From Cellulomonas shaoxiangyii (GTDB taxonomy: Bacteria > Actinomycetota > Actinomycetes > Actinomycetales > Cellulomonadaceae): DNA of 64,000 bases. Positions 33,915-53,662 of the stretch are shown in pieces. Numbering within the stretch: the stretch's first letter is position 1; every line of letters starts with the position of its first letter. The stretch is from positions 2,170,001-2,234,000 of the forward strand of contig NZ_CP039291.1 in NCBI RefSeq assembly GCF_004798685.1. Direction: 5' to 3'. The notes below the pieces were generated by a model. That model searched no databases. It had not been told where the DNA came from and worked only from the letters and a program-made list of their open reading frames with translations. Position numbers and translations under genes: made by a program.

Positions 33915-34575
33915 GGCGTCATCATGCCAAAGGCGTCGAGGTGGACGTCGGCGCGTCCGCGCGTGCCCTCCCGCGCGAAGTGCTCCTGCTCGTCGGCCAT
34001 CCACGCGAGCCAGTGCGCCCGGGCGGCCTCGCCGTCGCGCTCGAGGCCGCGGCGCAGACGCAGGTCCCGCGGGGCCTCGACCCACACGCGCAGCGTCGCG
34101 TGCGGGTCCGCGGCTCGGGGCGCGGACCCGCAGCCCTCGAGCACGAGCACGTCCGGCACGGGGACGTCCACCCAGCCGTCGAAGCGGTCGGACGCCCAGT
34201 CGAAGCGCTCGTAGCGCCCGGGCCGCCCGCGCCTCAGCTGCTCGAGCACCTGGACGGACAGCCGCGCCCACAGCGAGCCCTCGAGGCCACGCCAGCCGGC
34301 GTACAGGTCGTCGAGGTGGAGCACGGCGGCACGCACGCCGCGGTCGTGCAGGCACCCCGCGAGGCGGCCGGCCGCCGTGGTCTTGCCCGAGCCCGCGGGA
34401 CCGTCGACGCAGACGAGGCGGACGGGCCCGAGCCGGCGCGGGCCGGCCAGCACGCGCACCGCCAGCAGGTCCGCGACCCGCGTCGCTCCCGGCGGGCCGT
34501 CACCCGACGCGTCCCGTCCGCCCTGCGGCCCGCAGTCCTGCCGCCGGCCCGTCGAGGCCCCGGGCGGCAGCTCCA

Positions 34576-34576
<1 letters not shown>
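33911..34576 (-). CDS. Uridine-kinase-like P-loop NTPase
   Basis: A 221-residue protein with Walker A GPAGSGKTT (residues 59-67), LHLDDLYAGWRGLE in the place of the substrate/lid aspartates of uridine kinases, and a Walker B-like DVLVLEGCGS. The DDxY pattern and overall size fit the uridine/cytidine kinase-like superfamily. The N-terminal 35 residues are low-complexity. It lies between argH (one-base TGATG overlap) and mpg (4-base overlap), so it is co-transcribed with the arginine genes, although no arginine role is known. The phosphorylated substrate cannot be predicted. Confidence 0.75.
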
Positions 34577-37255
<2,679 letters not shown>

Positions 37256-37286
37256 GTCAGGTTCTCTCCTTCTCGGCAAGGTCAAC

Positions 37287-37326
37287 GTGCATGAACATAC
37301 ACGCCCCCGCGGACATATGCATAAAC
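37287..37326 (-). promoter_or_regulatory. ARG-box-like sites between argR and argG
   Basis: The minus strand reads TGTATGTTCATGCAC (37287-37301), which matches 13 of 15 bases of the site at the argC promoter. A second AT-rich palindrome, TATGCATA (37316-37323), lies 14 bases further on. In a very GC-rich genome such TGCAT/ATGCA-type elements stand out and fit ArgR binding sites. They lie upstream of argG, suggesting an internal regulated promoter. Confidence 0.65.
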
Positions 37327-37330
37327 GGTC

Positions 37331-45232
<7,902 letters not shown>

Positions 45233-45282
45233 CCCGATCCGCGCGGCCCCGCGGTCGCGGCACCGCCACCGCCGCGCTACCG

Positions 45283-45323
45283 CGGTGCCGGCGGCCCCGC
45301 CCCCTGAGGGGCCGCCGGCACCG
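45283..45323. terminator. Convergent terminator between the DsbA-like gene and thiD/tenA
   Basis: A perfect 16-bp stem (45283-45298 with 45308-45323) and a 9-base loop, lying 50 bp after the plus-strand stop and 2 bp after the minus-strand stop. It can end transcription from both sides. Confidence 0.85.
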
Positions 45324-45325
45324 GA

Positions 45326-46873
45326 TCAGGGGGCGGCGCGCCCGGCGGCCGCGAGCGCGGCCGGACCGCGCGGCGCCGGCGCTGCGGCGTCGACCTGGTC
45401 GAAGAACGCCACCTCGTGCTCGCAGGACCGCACGAACGCCGCGAGCATCCGTGCGCGCGTCGCCGCGCCCACCTCGCGGGCCGCCTCGTCCGTCAGGCGG
45501 CGCGCCTCGTCCGCCGCCGCGGCGAACCCCGGGTCGCCGTACGTGCCGATCCAGTCCCCGTACGGGTGCGCGCCCAGGTCGCCGGCGCGCGCGAGGACGC
45601 GCGCCCCGATGTCGGCGTACAGCCAGTAGCAGGGCAGCACCGCCGCGGTCAGCTCGGCGTACGAACCGCGGGCGCCGACCGCCAGCAGGTGGTCCGTGTA
45701 CCCCGTGGTGACGGCCGACGCCGGACCGCCCCACGCGCGCCCCGCCCGGTCGAGCCGGTCGCGGTGCAGCTCCGCCTCGACGTCGAGGCACCGGCTCGCA
45801 CCGCGCGCCCAGAACGCCTGCGCCGCACCGTCCGGCGCGAGCTCGCTCGCGCGGGCCAGCACGCGCGAGTACGCCGCGAGGTAGAGCGCGTCCTGGTGGA
45901 GGTACGCCTCGAAGGCGTCGGTGCGGAGGGTGCCGTCCGCGAGCGCCCGGACGAACGGCAGGTCGTCGCACGCCGCGCGCACGTCCGCGACGGCGTCCCA
46001 CGCCTCGTCGCCGAAGGGCGGGGCGCCGAGCGTCGCCGCGTGGTGCAGGTGGTCGACGGGCCCGCGTCCCGACCCGACGGCGAGCGCCTCCCCCGCGGCG
46101 ATCGCGCCCGTGAGCCACGCCTTCGCCTCACGCACCGCGGTGACCCAGTCGGGGCGGCGGGGGCGCAGCGCGGCGACCGCGGCGGACAACGAGCAGCCCG
46201 TGCCGTGCGTGGCGGTCGTGGCGACGCGGACGGCGTCGAGCTCGACGACGGTCGTCGCGTCGACGACCGCGTCCGGGCTCGCGTCGCCGTCGAGGTGACC
46301 CCCCTTGAGCAGCACCGTCACGGCCGACGCCCGCGCGAGGCGGCGCGCCTGGTCGACGGCGGCGCGCCACGTGCGGGCGGCCGGCTCACCGAGCAGGACG
46401 CCGAGCTCGGGCAGGTTGGGGGTGACGAGGTCCGCGTGGGCGACGAGGCGGCGCACGGCCTCCTCGGCGTCGCGGTCGAGCAGGCGGTCGCCGCTGGTGG
46501 CCACCATGACCGGGTCGAGGACGACGACCGGCGGACGGGTGCGCGCGAGCCAGGCGGCCACCTCGTCGGCGACCGCCCGGGTGCCGAGCATGCCGATCTT
46601 CACGGCGTCGACCGTGACGTCGTCCGACACGGCGTCGAGCTGGGCGCGCAGGAACGCGACGTCGGGCACGTGCACGGCACGGACGCCGTGCGTGTTCTGC
46701 GCGACGAGCGCCGTCACCACGGCCATCCCGTACGCGCCGTGCGCGGCGAAGGACTTGAGGTCGGCGTGGATGCCCGCACCGCCCGTCGGGTCGGTGCCGG
46801 CGACGGACAGCACGCGGACGCGCGCCGGCCGGACGCGAGCCGGCGACGCCGTGGGGCCCGGCACGGCGCTCAC
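45326..46873 (-). CDS. ThiD-TenA fusion (HMP-P kinase / thiaminase II)
   Basis: A 515-residue two-domain protein. Residues about 20-280 are hydroxymethylpyrimidine (phosphate) kinase Thi[35 protein letters not shown] and [14 protein letters not shown]. Residues about 300-505 are Ten[16 protein letters not shown] with the catalytic-site Asp, the active-site cysteine in [11 protein letters not shown] (about residue 415), and the [11 protein letters not shown]lu region. TenA (class C) salvages pyrimidine from degraded thiamine; ThiD phosphorylates it. The GTG start overlaps thiE by 4 bases. Last gene of the riboswitch-controlled operon. Confidence 0.93.
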   Translation of the reverse strand: MSAVPGPTASPARVRPARVRVLSVAGTDPTGGAGIHADLKSFAAHGAYGMAVVTALVAQNTHGVRAVHVPDVAFLRAQLDAVSDDVTVDAVKIGMLGTRAVADEVAAWLARTRPPVVVLDPVMVATSGDRLLDRDAEEAVRRLVAHADLVTPNLPELGVLLGEPAARTWRAAVDQARRLARASAVTVLLKGGHLDGDASPDAVVDATTVVELDAVRVATTATHGTGCSLSAAVAALRPRRPDWVTAVREAKAWLTGAIAAGEALAVGSGRGPVDHLHHAATLGAPPFGDEAWDAVADVRAACDDLPFVRALADGTLRTDAFEAYLHQDALYLAAYSRVLARASELAPDGAAQAFWARGASRCLDVEAELHRDRLDRAGRAWGGPASAVTTGYTDHLLAVGARGSYAELTAAVLPCYWLYADIGARVLARAGDLGAHPYGDWIGTYGDPGFAAAADEARRLTDEAAREVGAATRARMLAAFVRSCEHEVAFFDQVDAAAPAPRGPAALAAAGRAAP

Positions 46874-47538
46874 CGCGTCACCGCCGGCGCCTCGGCGCGG
46901 GCCCACGCGGCGACGAGCGCGGCCGCCGCACCTCCGGGGTCCGGCGCCGAGCACACGGCCCCCACCACGGCGAGCGCGTGCGCCCCGGCGGCCCGCACCG
47001 CGGGTGCGTCGTCCGCCGTCAGCCCGCCGATCGCGACGACCGGCAGCGTCGTCGCGTCGACCACCGCCCGGACGCCCGCGGCGCCGAGCGCCGGACCGGC
47101 CTCCGGCTTGGTGGCCGTGAGTCGCACCGGCCCGCTGCCGACGTAGTCGGCGCCACCCGCGGCGCGCAGCAGCGCGGGGCGTCCGGCGGTGACCCCGACG
47201 ACGGCGTCGGGCCCGAGCAGCGCCCGGGCGTCGGCGACCTCGAGGTCGTCCTGACCGACGTGCACGCCGTCGACCCGCGCACCGCGGGTGCGCGCCGCGA
47301 GCGCGACGTCCACGCGGTCGTCGACGAGCAGCACGGCGGGCGGCGCGTCGTGCAGCGCCTGCGCCACGGCGACCGTGAGCGCGACCTGGTCGCGCACGCC
47401 GGCGCCCTTCGCGCGCACCTGCACGGTCCCGATCCCGGCGCGCACGGCCGCGACCGCGACGTCGGCGGGCGCGTGCCCGGCGGCGACGCACACGTCCGCG
47501 TCGAGGACGAGGTAGACCCCGCGGGGCAGCCGGCTCAC
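46870..47538 (-). CDS. thiE: Thiamine-phosphate synthase
   Basis: A 222-residue TIM-barrel enzyme joining HMP-pyrophosphate and hydroxyethylthiazole phosphate. Conserved parts are [47 protein letters not shown] and [13 protein letters not shown]. The canonical loop GPVFPTxTK reads GPVRLTATK here. The GTG start overlaps the thiM stop by 4 bases. With ThiM and ThiD it completes a salvage route; de novo genes thiC and thiG are not in the window. Confidence 0.93.
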   Translation of the reverse strand: MSRLPRGVYLVLDADVCVAAGHAPADVAVAAVRAGIGTVQVRAKGAGVRDQVALTVAVAQALHDAPPAVLLVDDRVDVALAARTRGARVDGVHVGQDDLEVADARALLGPDAVVGVTAGRPALLRAAGGADYVGSGPVRLTATKPEAGPALGAAGVRAVVDATTLPVVAIGGLTADDAPAVRAAGAHALAVVGAVCSAPDPGGAAAALVAAWARAEAPAVTR

Positions 47539-48425
47539 GCGAGCACCGCCACGTGTGCCGCGCGGCCCACGTGCGCCGCGAGGTCGTCGCTCGTGAGCGC
47601 GTGCAGCTCGTCGAGGAGCGCCGCGGGGAACGAGCCGGGGCCGCGGGCGACCTGGGCGGCGCGCTCGGCGGCGAGCCCGAGCGCCGTGGTGGCGCCGACG
47701 CCCGCGGTCAGCGGGTCGGTCACCGCGGCGAACGCCGCGACGAGCCCGCCGAGCGCGCAGCCGGCGCCGGTGATGGTGGTCAGCAGCGGGTCCCCGACGG
47801 CGAGCCGCACGTGCGTGCGGCCGTCCGTGACGAGGTCGACCGGTCCGGACACCGCGACGGCACCCCCCGTCCACCGCGCGACCGCGTCGGCGGCGTCGGC
47901 GGCCGCGTCGACGTCGTCGCCGGCGTCGACACCGCGTCCGGCCGCGGCCAGGCCCGCGAGCGCGAGCACCTCGCTCGCGTTGCCCCGCACCACGGCCGGC
48001 CGCTCGGCCAGGAGGCGTCCCGCGAGGCGGGTGCGCACGGACAGCACTCCCACGGCGACCGGGTCGAGCACCCACGGCGTGCCGGCACCGGACGCGACCG
48101 CGACGGTCGGCTCGACGGCCGCGCGCTGGTCCGGGCCGAGCGTGCCGAGGTTGACGAGCAGGGCGCCGGCGAGCCCGGCGAGCTCCTCGGCCTCCCCGGG
48201 CGCGGACGCCATCGCGGGTGACGCCCCGATCGCGAGCAGCGCGTTGGCGACGAGGTTGGTCGTCACCTCGTTCGTGAGGCACTGGACGAGCGGGGTGCGG
48301 GCGCGCAGGTCGTCCAGGGCGTGGGCTGCGGACGCGGCGAAGGGATGGGCCGCGGAGGCGGCGAAGGGGTGGGCGGTGGAGGCGGCGAGGGAACCGGGTG
48401 GGGTGGGGACGGCAGGCGTCGTCAT
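47535..48425 (-). CDS. thiM: Hydroxyethylthiazole kinase
   Basis: A 296-residue kinase that phosphorylates the thiazole moiety for salvage. Motifs: VQCLTNEVTTNLVANALLAIGASPAM in two parts near residue 47, ATP/thiazole residues in VRGNASEVLALAG, and the catalytic TITGAGCALGGLVAAF loop with its cysteine. The ATG is fixed by the TPP riboswitch ending one base upstream. The first 38 residues contain a repeated AASAAHPF octapeptide (24-bp DNA repeats, about 48313-48390) that is not part of the enzyme fold. Confidence 0.94.
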   Translation of the reverse strand: MTTPAVPTPPGSLAASTAHPFAASAAHPFAASAAHALDDLRARTPLVQCLTNEVTTNLVANALLAIGASPAMASAPGEAEELAGLAGALLVNLGTLGPDQRAAVEPTVAVASGAGTPWVLDPVAVGVLSVRTRLAGRLLAERPAVVRGNASEVLALAGLAAAGRGVDAGDDVDAAADAADAVARWTGGAVAVSGPVDLVTDGRTHVRLAVGDPLLTTITGAGCALGGLVAAFAAVTDPLTAGVGATTALGLAAERAAQVARGPGSFPAALLDELHALTSDDLAAHVGRAAHVAVLA

Positions 48426-48426
48426 C

Positions 48427-48510
48427 GCGACATCCCTTCGCTCGTGCTAACGAGATCAGGTTCGACGGGTGTGATCTCAGCCCTGCCTGGTGCAGGGCAC
48501 CCCGTGTCGC
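48427..48510 (-). ncRNA. TPP riboswitch
   Basis: On the minus strand this 84-base element contains the thi-box hallmarks: ACGGGGTGCCC, the GGCTGAGATCACACCC pyrimidine-sensing segment, GAACCTGATC and GAGCGAAGGGA. The P1 helix pairs GCGACA (48505-48510) with TGTCGC (48427-48432) and ends one base before the thiM ATG (48423-48425). The GGGA that could act as ribosome binding site is inside the 3' part. TPP binding would therefore hide the translation start. Confidence 0.97.
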
Positions 48511-48515
48511 CGGCC

Positions 48516-48521
48516 ACCGTA
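48516..48521 (-). promoter_or_regulatory. -10 element of the thiamine operon
   Basis: TACGGT on the minus strand lies 5 bases before the first base of the riboswitch P1 helix, placing the transcription start right at the riboswitch 5' end. The -35 region is not convincing. Confidence 0.55.
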
Positions 48522-48610
48522 GCGCAACGGTGCCCGTACCCGGACGTAACGGACCACCACGCGGACCGTGACGGGTCCACGCGGACGGCGGGTGCGCGGG
48601 CGGGACGACG

Positions 48611-48642
48611 ACGGGGGCGGACCCGGCTGGGTCCGCCCCCGT
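48611..48642 (-). terminator. Terminator of the nuclease gene
   Basis: A perfect 14-bp GC-rich stem (48611-48624 with 48629-48642) and a GGCT loop, 31 bp after the stop codon. It isolates the nuclease gene from the thiamine operon downstream on the same strand. Confidence 0.85.
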
Positions 48643-48673
48643 CCCGTACAGCCCTGCGGCGTGCGGCTGCGCC

Positions 48674-51600
48674 TCAGCGGCGCACCGTCACCGTCCGGCT
48701 TGTGCTGCCCGCGACGTTCGCGGCGTCGGCGGGCACGAACACCGCGGTGAGGCGGTGCGTGCCGCGGCCCAGGTCGCGCGGCAGCGTGCCGATCGCGACG
48801 CCGAGCACGACGTCGGCCTCGGCCACCACGCGGTCACCCTCGCGCAGCTCGACCGTGCCGGCGGGCAGCCGGAGCGTGTCGAGCCGGACCGTGGCCACCC
48901 ACGGGGACGGCAGGAACGAGAACGGCGAGGAGACGACGTCCAGCGTCGTGCTGCTGCGCGCCTTCTCGACCGTGACGGTCACCGGCTCCGACTGCGAGCC
49001 GGCGACCGCGTCCGTGCCCGCGTACCGCGCGACGACGTCGTACGTGCCCGCGGGCGTCCCCGCGGGCAGCGTGAGCCGCGCCTGGCCGCCGCGCAGGGCC
49101 GCCGTGCCGAGCACGGTCTCCCCCGCGACGAACTCGACGTCGCCCGTGACGGGCGCGTCGGCCGTCACGCGTGCCGTTAGCACGACCCGCCGCGCCAGGC
49201 CGCCGTACACCTGGCTGTCGGGGCGCGCCGTGAGCGTCGTCGTGGACGACGGCACGCCCGCCTCGACGACGAGCGGCAGCGTCACCGTGGTGCCGCTGGG
49301 CTGCGCGACGAGCGTGAGCGTCCGGGTCCCCGGCGTGGTGCCCGCGGGCACGGTGACCGTCACCGTCCCGGCCGCGTCGGGGCCCTCCCCCCGGGTGAGC
49401 GTCGCCGTGCCGAGCGCGACGTCGTCCAGGCGCACGTCGAGCGACGTGTTGTCCGGCGCGCCGAGGCTCGTGAGGTTGAGCCCGGTCACGGGGAAGGTCA
49501 GCTCCGCGCCCGCCTCGACGGGGCCGAGCTCCGGCACGCCGACCGCCCGCTCGCGGAAGTCCGGCGTGAGCCCCGGGTTCGCCTGCAGGTACGCGATCCA
49601 CGCGTCCCGGTCGACGAGACCGGAGTCCGCCGCCCGGGCGCCGTCCTGGAACACGCGGAAGTTGTCGCCGCCCTGCGCGAGGAAGGAGAACGTGCCGATG
49701 CGGTACTCGGCGGCCGGGTCGACCGGCACGCCGTCGACCGTCACGGACGTGATGCGGTCGCCCTGCGGCCGCGACGCGTCGTAGGTGTACGCGACGTTGT
49801 CCGAGAGGCCCAGCTGGAGGTACGGGCGGCTCGGCACCGTGCCGTCCGCGGCGGTCTGCCACTGCTGCTCGAGCATCGTGCGGACCTGCGCACCCGTCAG
49901 CGTCGTCGTCCAGAGGTTGTTGACGAACGGGAGCACCGCGTTGGCCTCGGCGTACGTGACCGTGCCGTCGGGTGCGTGGAACAGCTCGTTGCGCAGCCCG
50001 CCCGGGTTGACCACGCCGATCTGCGCGCCGCCGCGCTCGGGGGCGTCGAGCGTGTCGAGCAGGGCGTCGGCGACCAGGTTACCGAGCGTCGACTCGCGGC
50101 TGCGGTCGTCCCGGCCCGTGCCGGGCAGCGGTCCCGGGCCGACGTACCGGCCGTCGACGAAGGTGCCGCCGGTGTAGGCCGTCGTGATGTCCGCCGTCAC
50201 CGAGCCGACGGGCTGGTTGCCGACCTCCGCCGCGTGGGCGAGCGCCGCCGCGACGATGGCCTGCACCGCCGCGACCCGCGGGTACGCGGCGACGAGCTCG
50301 GCGTCGGCCGTGGTCGTGCGCGGGACGTTCTCCGCGGTGGACGCCGTCACCTCGCCGCTCTCGCGGTCGTAGGTCAGGACGACCTTGCCGAGGAGCTCGC
50401 CGTACGAGCCGGTCTGCAGCACCGGGCGCGTGCCGTCCTCGCCGGGCACGGGTGCCTGCCACGCGTACTGCTTGTGCGTGTGGCCGGTGAAGATCGCGTC
50501 CACCGCGGCGGACGTCTCCGTGACGATGTCGGCGAAGGCGCCGCCGGCGGCCACCTCCTCCTCCAGCGTCGCGCCGTCGGGCGCGCCCGCGCCGGCGCCC
50601 TCGTGGTACTCGGCCACCAGCACGTCGGCCTCGCCGTTCGCCTCGTCGCCGTCGGTGAGCCGGACCGCGACGCGGTTGACGGCCTCCACCGGGTCCCCGA
50701 AGTCGAGCGACGCGACGCCGTCCGGCCGCACGAGCGTCGGAGTCTCCTGCGTGACCGCGCCGATGACGCCGACCGTCACGCCGGCCATCTCGAGCAGCGC
50801 GTACTCGTCGAGGGCGGGCGTCGTGGTGCCCGCCTCGTAGACGTTCGCCCCCAGGTACGGGAACCGGGCGTTCGTGCCGCCGGCGAGCACGCGGTCGACG
50901 AGGTCGTCGTAGCCGCCGTCGAACTCGTGGTTGCCCACGGCCGACGCACGCAGCTCGAGCGCGTTCAGCACGTCGATCGTCGGCTGGTCCCGCTGTACCG
51001 ACGACGCGAACAGCGACGCGCCGATGTTGTCGCCGGCGGACAGGAACGCGGCCGCGCCGCCCGCGGCCTCCGCCGCGGCGCGCTGCTGCTCGATCGTGCC
51101 CGCCACCTTGACGGTGTTGGCGTCGATGCGCCCGTGGAAGTCGTTGACGTTGAGGAACGTCAGGTCGACCGGGCCGGTGTTCGCGTCGCCGGCCGTCAGC
51201 CCGACCGTCACGGGGTCGTGGTCGGAGGACCGGTACGGGCCGGGGTCGTGGTACGTCGTGCCGTGGTAGCCGTAGCGGCTGTACTCGAGCGCGATCGACT
51301 CGCCCGCGTTGATCTCCCACACGTCGGCGCCGGTCGCGCGGCCGGCGGCCGCCTCGTTGAGCAGCACGTGGTCGAGGGAGCCGGACAGGCCCTGGAACGA
51401 GTAGCTCCACTGCCCCGGCGCGAGCGCGTCCACGGCGTCGACGTAGCCGGCGTCGTACAGGACGTGCAGCGGGTCCTCCTGCGTGTAGGCGTTGAAGTCG
51501 CCGACGAGTGCGACCGCCTCGGCGTCGCCCTGCACGGTCGGCACCCAGTCGCGCAGCGCGGTGGCCTGGCGCACGCGCGACTCGTTCGACGCGCCCTGCC

Positions 51601-53662
51601 CGTCGCCCGCGTCCGCGTCGCCGGGCCACGGGCCGGCCGAGCCCTTCGACTTGAAGTGGTTGACCACCACGAGGAACGGCTCGCCGCCGCCGACGGGCGC
51701 GAAGGCCTGCGCGATCGGCTCGCGCGCGTTCTGGAACGCCTCGCCGTCGTCGCTCTGGTCCCCCAGCGCACGGGAGGCGCCCGTCGGCTCGACGGCCGCG
51801 GGCTGGTAGATCAGCGCGTTGGTGATGACGTCCTGACCGGAGGCATCCGGCAGCTCGGCGGACGAGGGGACGAAGGCCCAGCGCTCCTCGCCTGCGGCCG
51901 CGTTGAGCGCGGCCACGAGCGCCGCCGACGCCTCGTCCGGCACGCCGTCGACGCGCGCCGAGTTCTCGATCTCCATGAGGCCCACCACGTCGGCGTCCAG
52001 GCCGTTGATCGCGGCGACGATCTTCTCCTGCTGGCGCGCGAGGTCGTCCGGGTCCCAGGCGCCGCGCTGGTCGCAGCCCTCCGCGACGGTGACGGGCTCA
52101 CCCGACGGCGTCGTGTACGCCTCGCACGACGCGCCCTGCGCACCGAGCGTCGTGAAGTAGTTGAGGACGTTGAACGACGCGACCGACAGGTCCCCGCCGA
52201 CGTCCTCGGGAGCGGCCGTGCGGTCGTCCTCGAACGTCGCGGGGACGGTCGCGCCGGCCGCGAGCGGGGCCGTCGGGTTCAGCTTCCAGGTGTCGTTCCG
52301 GTAGTCCACGACCACCGGCTCGACGACCTGCACGGCCGCACCCACGCGCACCGGGTTCTCGGTCGAGACGTACGGGGGCGTGAGGCCGCCGGCGTCCTGG
52401 CCGAGGAAGTTCGTCGTCGCGCCGTCGTCCAGCGTCACGCGGCGGGCGGCGTTGTCCGCCGCGACGGCGGCCGCCTCCGGCGTCCCGGGTCGCGCGACCT
52501 CCGTCGGCTGCAGGAGCGGCGTCGTGCCGGTCGCCAGGCCCACCTCGCCGTACTGGTTCGTGGCGTACGTGTTCGAGACGGTGAGGTCACCGGTCGGCAG
52601 CAGCAGCATCGACTCGAGCGCCTCGCGCGTCGCGTCGTCGGCCGGCCAGGCGCCCGTGACGGGCACCGGAGCCGGTGCCGGGTCGAGGACCGTCACGTCG
52701 GCGGGTGCGTCGACCGTGAGCTGCGTGAGGCCGTGGAACTCCGCCACCTCGCCGGTGACGCGCAGGTGCTGGCCGACCTGCACCGCGGCGACCGTGGCCG
52801 CCGAGTAGACGAAGACCGCGTCGGAGGCGGTCCGGCCGGCGGGTGCGCCGCCGCCCGTGCCCGGCGTCTGGAGCACGTAGCCGCGCAGCCCGCCCGTCGG
52901 GTAGGCCGCGGTGACGACGCCCTCGGTCACGACCACCTCACCCAGGTGCGGGGACGCCGGGCCGGTGCCCTGCACCTCGGCGATCGTGCGCGCCGTCGGC
53001 TCGGTGGGCTCCGGCTCCTCGCCGGGCGCGTCGCCGGAGGCGGTCGGCGTGGGGACGCCCACCGTGAAGTCCGCCGCGTTGTCCGCGGTGTTGGTGCCGC
53101 CCGCGACGCGCGACGCCGACGTCGCGTTCCCCGTGCCGGGCGCCGGGCCGGAGCCCGCGAACGAGGACGCGTTCGCGCCGTACCCCACGAGGTCCACGAC
53201 CGCGGGCACGTCCGCGCAGCCCGTGCCGCACGTGAGCGCCTGCGTGCCGGCCGTGAGCGCGACCTTGCCCGCGGACCCGCTCATCGCGGTCGTACCGGTG
53301 ACGTCCGGCGTGATGTCGACGCTGCCGCCGGCCCCCCGCGCCTGCCCGACGAGCAGGTGCCCGCCGGCGGGCACGCTCGCTCCCGTCAGGCGCGTGACCT
53401 GCCAGGTCGCGCCGCCCGCGGACGCGTACTGCACCGCCCAGCCCGACACGTCGACGGGCGCGTCGCCCGGGTTGTAGAGCTCGACGAAGTCCTGCGTCAG
53501 GGTGGCCCCGCTGTTGCCGCCGCCCCCGTAGACCTCCGAGATGACCACCGGCGCGTCCGGTGAGACGGCGGCGTGGGCCGCCCCTGCCGTGACGACGCCA
53601 CCGGTGAGCATCAGCCCGAGCGCGGTCAGCGCCCCGGTGGTCGTCCGTCCTCGTGCGTGCAC
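48674..53662 (-). CDS. Secreted multidomain nuclease/5'-nucleotidase
   Basis: A 1,662-residue secreted protein. A Sec signal (LTALGLMLTGGVVTAGAAHA) spans about residues 12-31. Then: lamin-tail domain (about 38-155, VVISEVYGGGGNSG), an OB-like ExeM/NucH region (about 230-400), an endonuclease/exonuclease/phosphatase domain (about 490-820: VASFNVLNYF, GLMEIEN, GDFNAY, SDHDPV), a metallophosphoesterase 5'-nucleotidase domain (about 835-1,110: NVNDFHGRID, GDN, GNHEFDGG, GHTHKQ), the nucleotidase C-terminal domain (NLVADALLDT, NPGGLRNEL) and Ig-like repeats (about 1,390-1,662). It can be expected to cut extracellular DNA and dephosphorylate nucleotides. No wall anchor is seen. The GTG has AAGGAG 7 bases upstream. 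Confidence 0.93.
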   Translation of the reverse strand: MHARGRTTTGALTALGLMLTGGVVTAGAAHAAVSPDAPVVISEVYGGGGNSGATLTQDFVELYNPGDAPVDVSGWAVQYASAGGATWQVTRLTGASVPAGGHLLVGQARGAGGSVDITPDVTGTTAMSGSAGKVALTAGTQALTCGTGCADVPAVVDLVGYGANASSFAGSGPAPGTGNATSASRVAGGTNTADNAADFTVGVPTPTASGDAPGEEPEPTEPTARTIAEVQGTGPASPHLGEVVVTEGVVTAAYPTGGLRGYVLQTPGTGGGAPAGRTASDAVFVYSAATVAAVQVGQHLRVTGEVAEFHGLTQLTVDAPADVTVLDPAPAPVPVTGAWPADDATREALESMLLLPTGDLTVSNTYATNQYGEVGLATGTTPLLQPTEVARPGTPEAAAVAADNAARRVTLDDGATTNFLGQDAGGLTPPYVSTENPVRVGAAVQVVEPVVVDYRNDTWKLNPTAPLAAGATVPATFEDDRTAAPEDVGGDLSVASFNVLNYFTTLGAQGASCEAYTTPSGEPVTVAEGCDQRGAWDPDDLARQQEKIVAAINGLDADVVGLMEIENSARVDGVPDEASAALVAALNAAAGEERWAFVPSSAELPDASGQDVITNALIYQPAAVEPTGASRALGDQSDDGEAFQNAREPIAQAFAPVGGGEPFLVVVNHFKSKGSAGPWPGDADAGDGQGASNESRVRQATALRDWVPTVQGDAEAVALVGDFNAYTQEDPLHVLYDAGYVDAVDALAPGQWSYSFQGLSGSLDHVLLNEAAAGRATGADVWEINAGESIALEYSRYGYHGTTYHDPGPYRSSDHDPVTVGLTAGDANTGPVDLTFLNVNDFHGRIDANTVKVAGTIEQQRAAAEAAGGAAAFLSAGDNIGASLFASSVQRDQPTIDVLNALELRASAVGNHEFDGGYDDLVDRVLAGGTNARFPYLGANVYEAGTTTPALDEYALLEMAGVTVGVIGAVTQETPTLVRPDGVASLDFGDPVEAVNRVAVRLTDGDEANGEADVLVAEYHEGAGAGAPDGATLEEEVAAGGAFADIVTETSAAVDAIFTGHTHKQYAWQAPVPGEDGTRPVLQTGSYGELLGKVVLTYDRESGEVTASTAENVPRTTTADAELVAAYPRVAAVQAIVAAALAHAAEVGNQPVGSVTADITTAYTGGTFVDGRYVGPGPLPGTGRDDRSRESTLGNLVADALLDTLDAPERGGAQIGVVNPGGLRNELFHAPDGTVTYAEANAVLPFVNNLWTTTLTGAQVRTMLEQQWQTAADGTVPSRPYLQLGLSDNVAYTYDASRPQGDRITSVTVDGVPVDPAAEYRIGTFSFLAQGGDNFRVFQDGARAADSGLVDRDAWIAYLQANPGLTPDFRERAVGVPELGPVEAGAELTFPVTGLNLTSLGAPDNTSLDVRLDDVALGTATLTRGEGPDAAGTVTVTVPAGTTPGTRTLTLVAQPSGTTVTLPLVVEAGVPSSTTTLTARPDSQVYGGLARRVVLTARVTADAPVTGDVEFVAGETVLGTAALRGGQARLTLPAGTPAGTYDVVARYAGTDAVAGSQSEPVTVTVEKARSSTTLDVVSSPFSFLPSPWVATVRLDTLRLPAGTVELREGDRVVAEADVVLGVAIGTLPRDLGRGTHRLTAVFVPADAANVAGSTSRTVTVRR

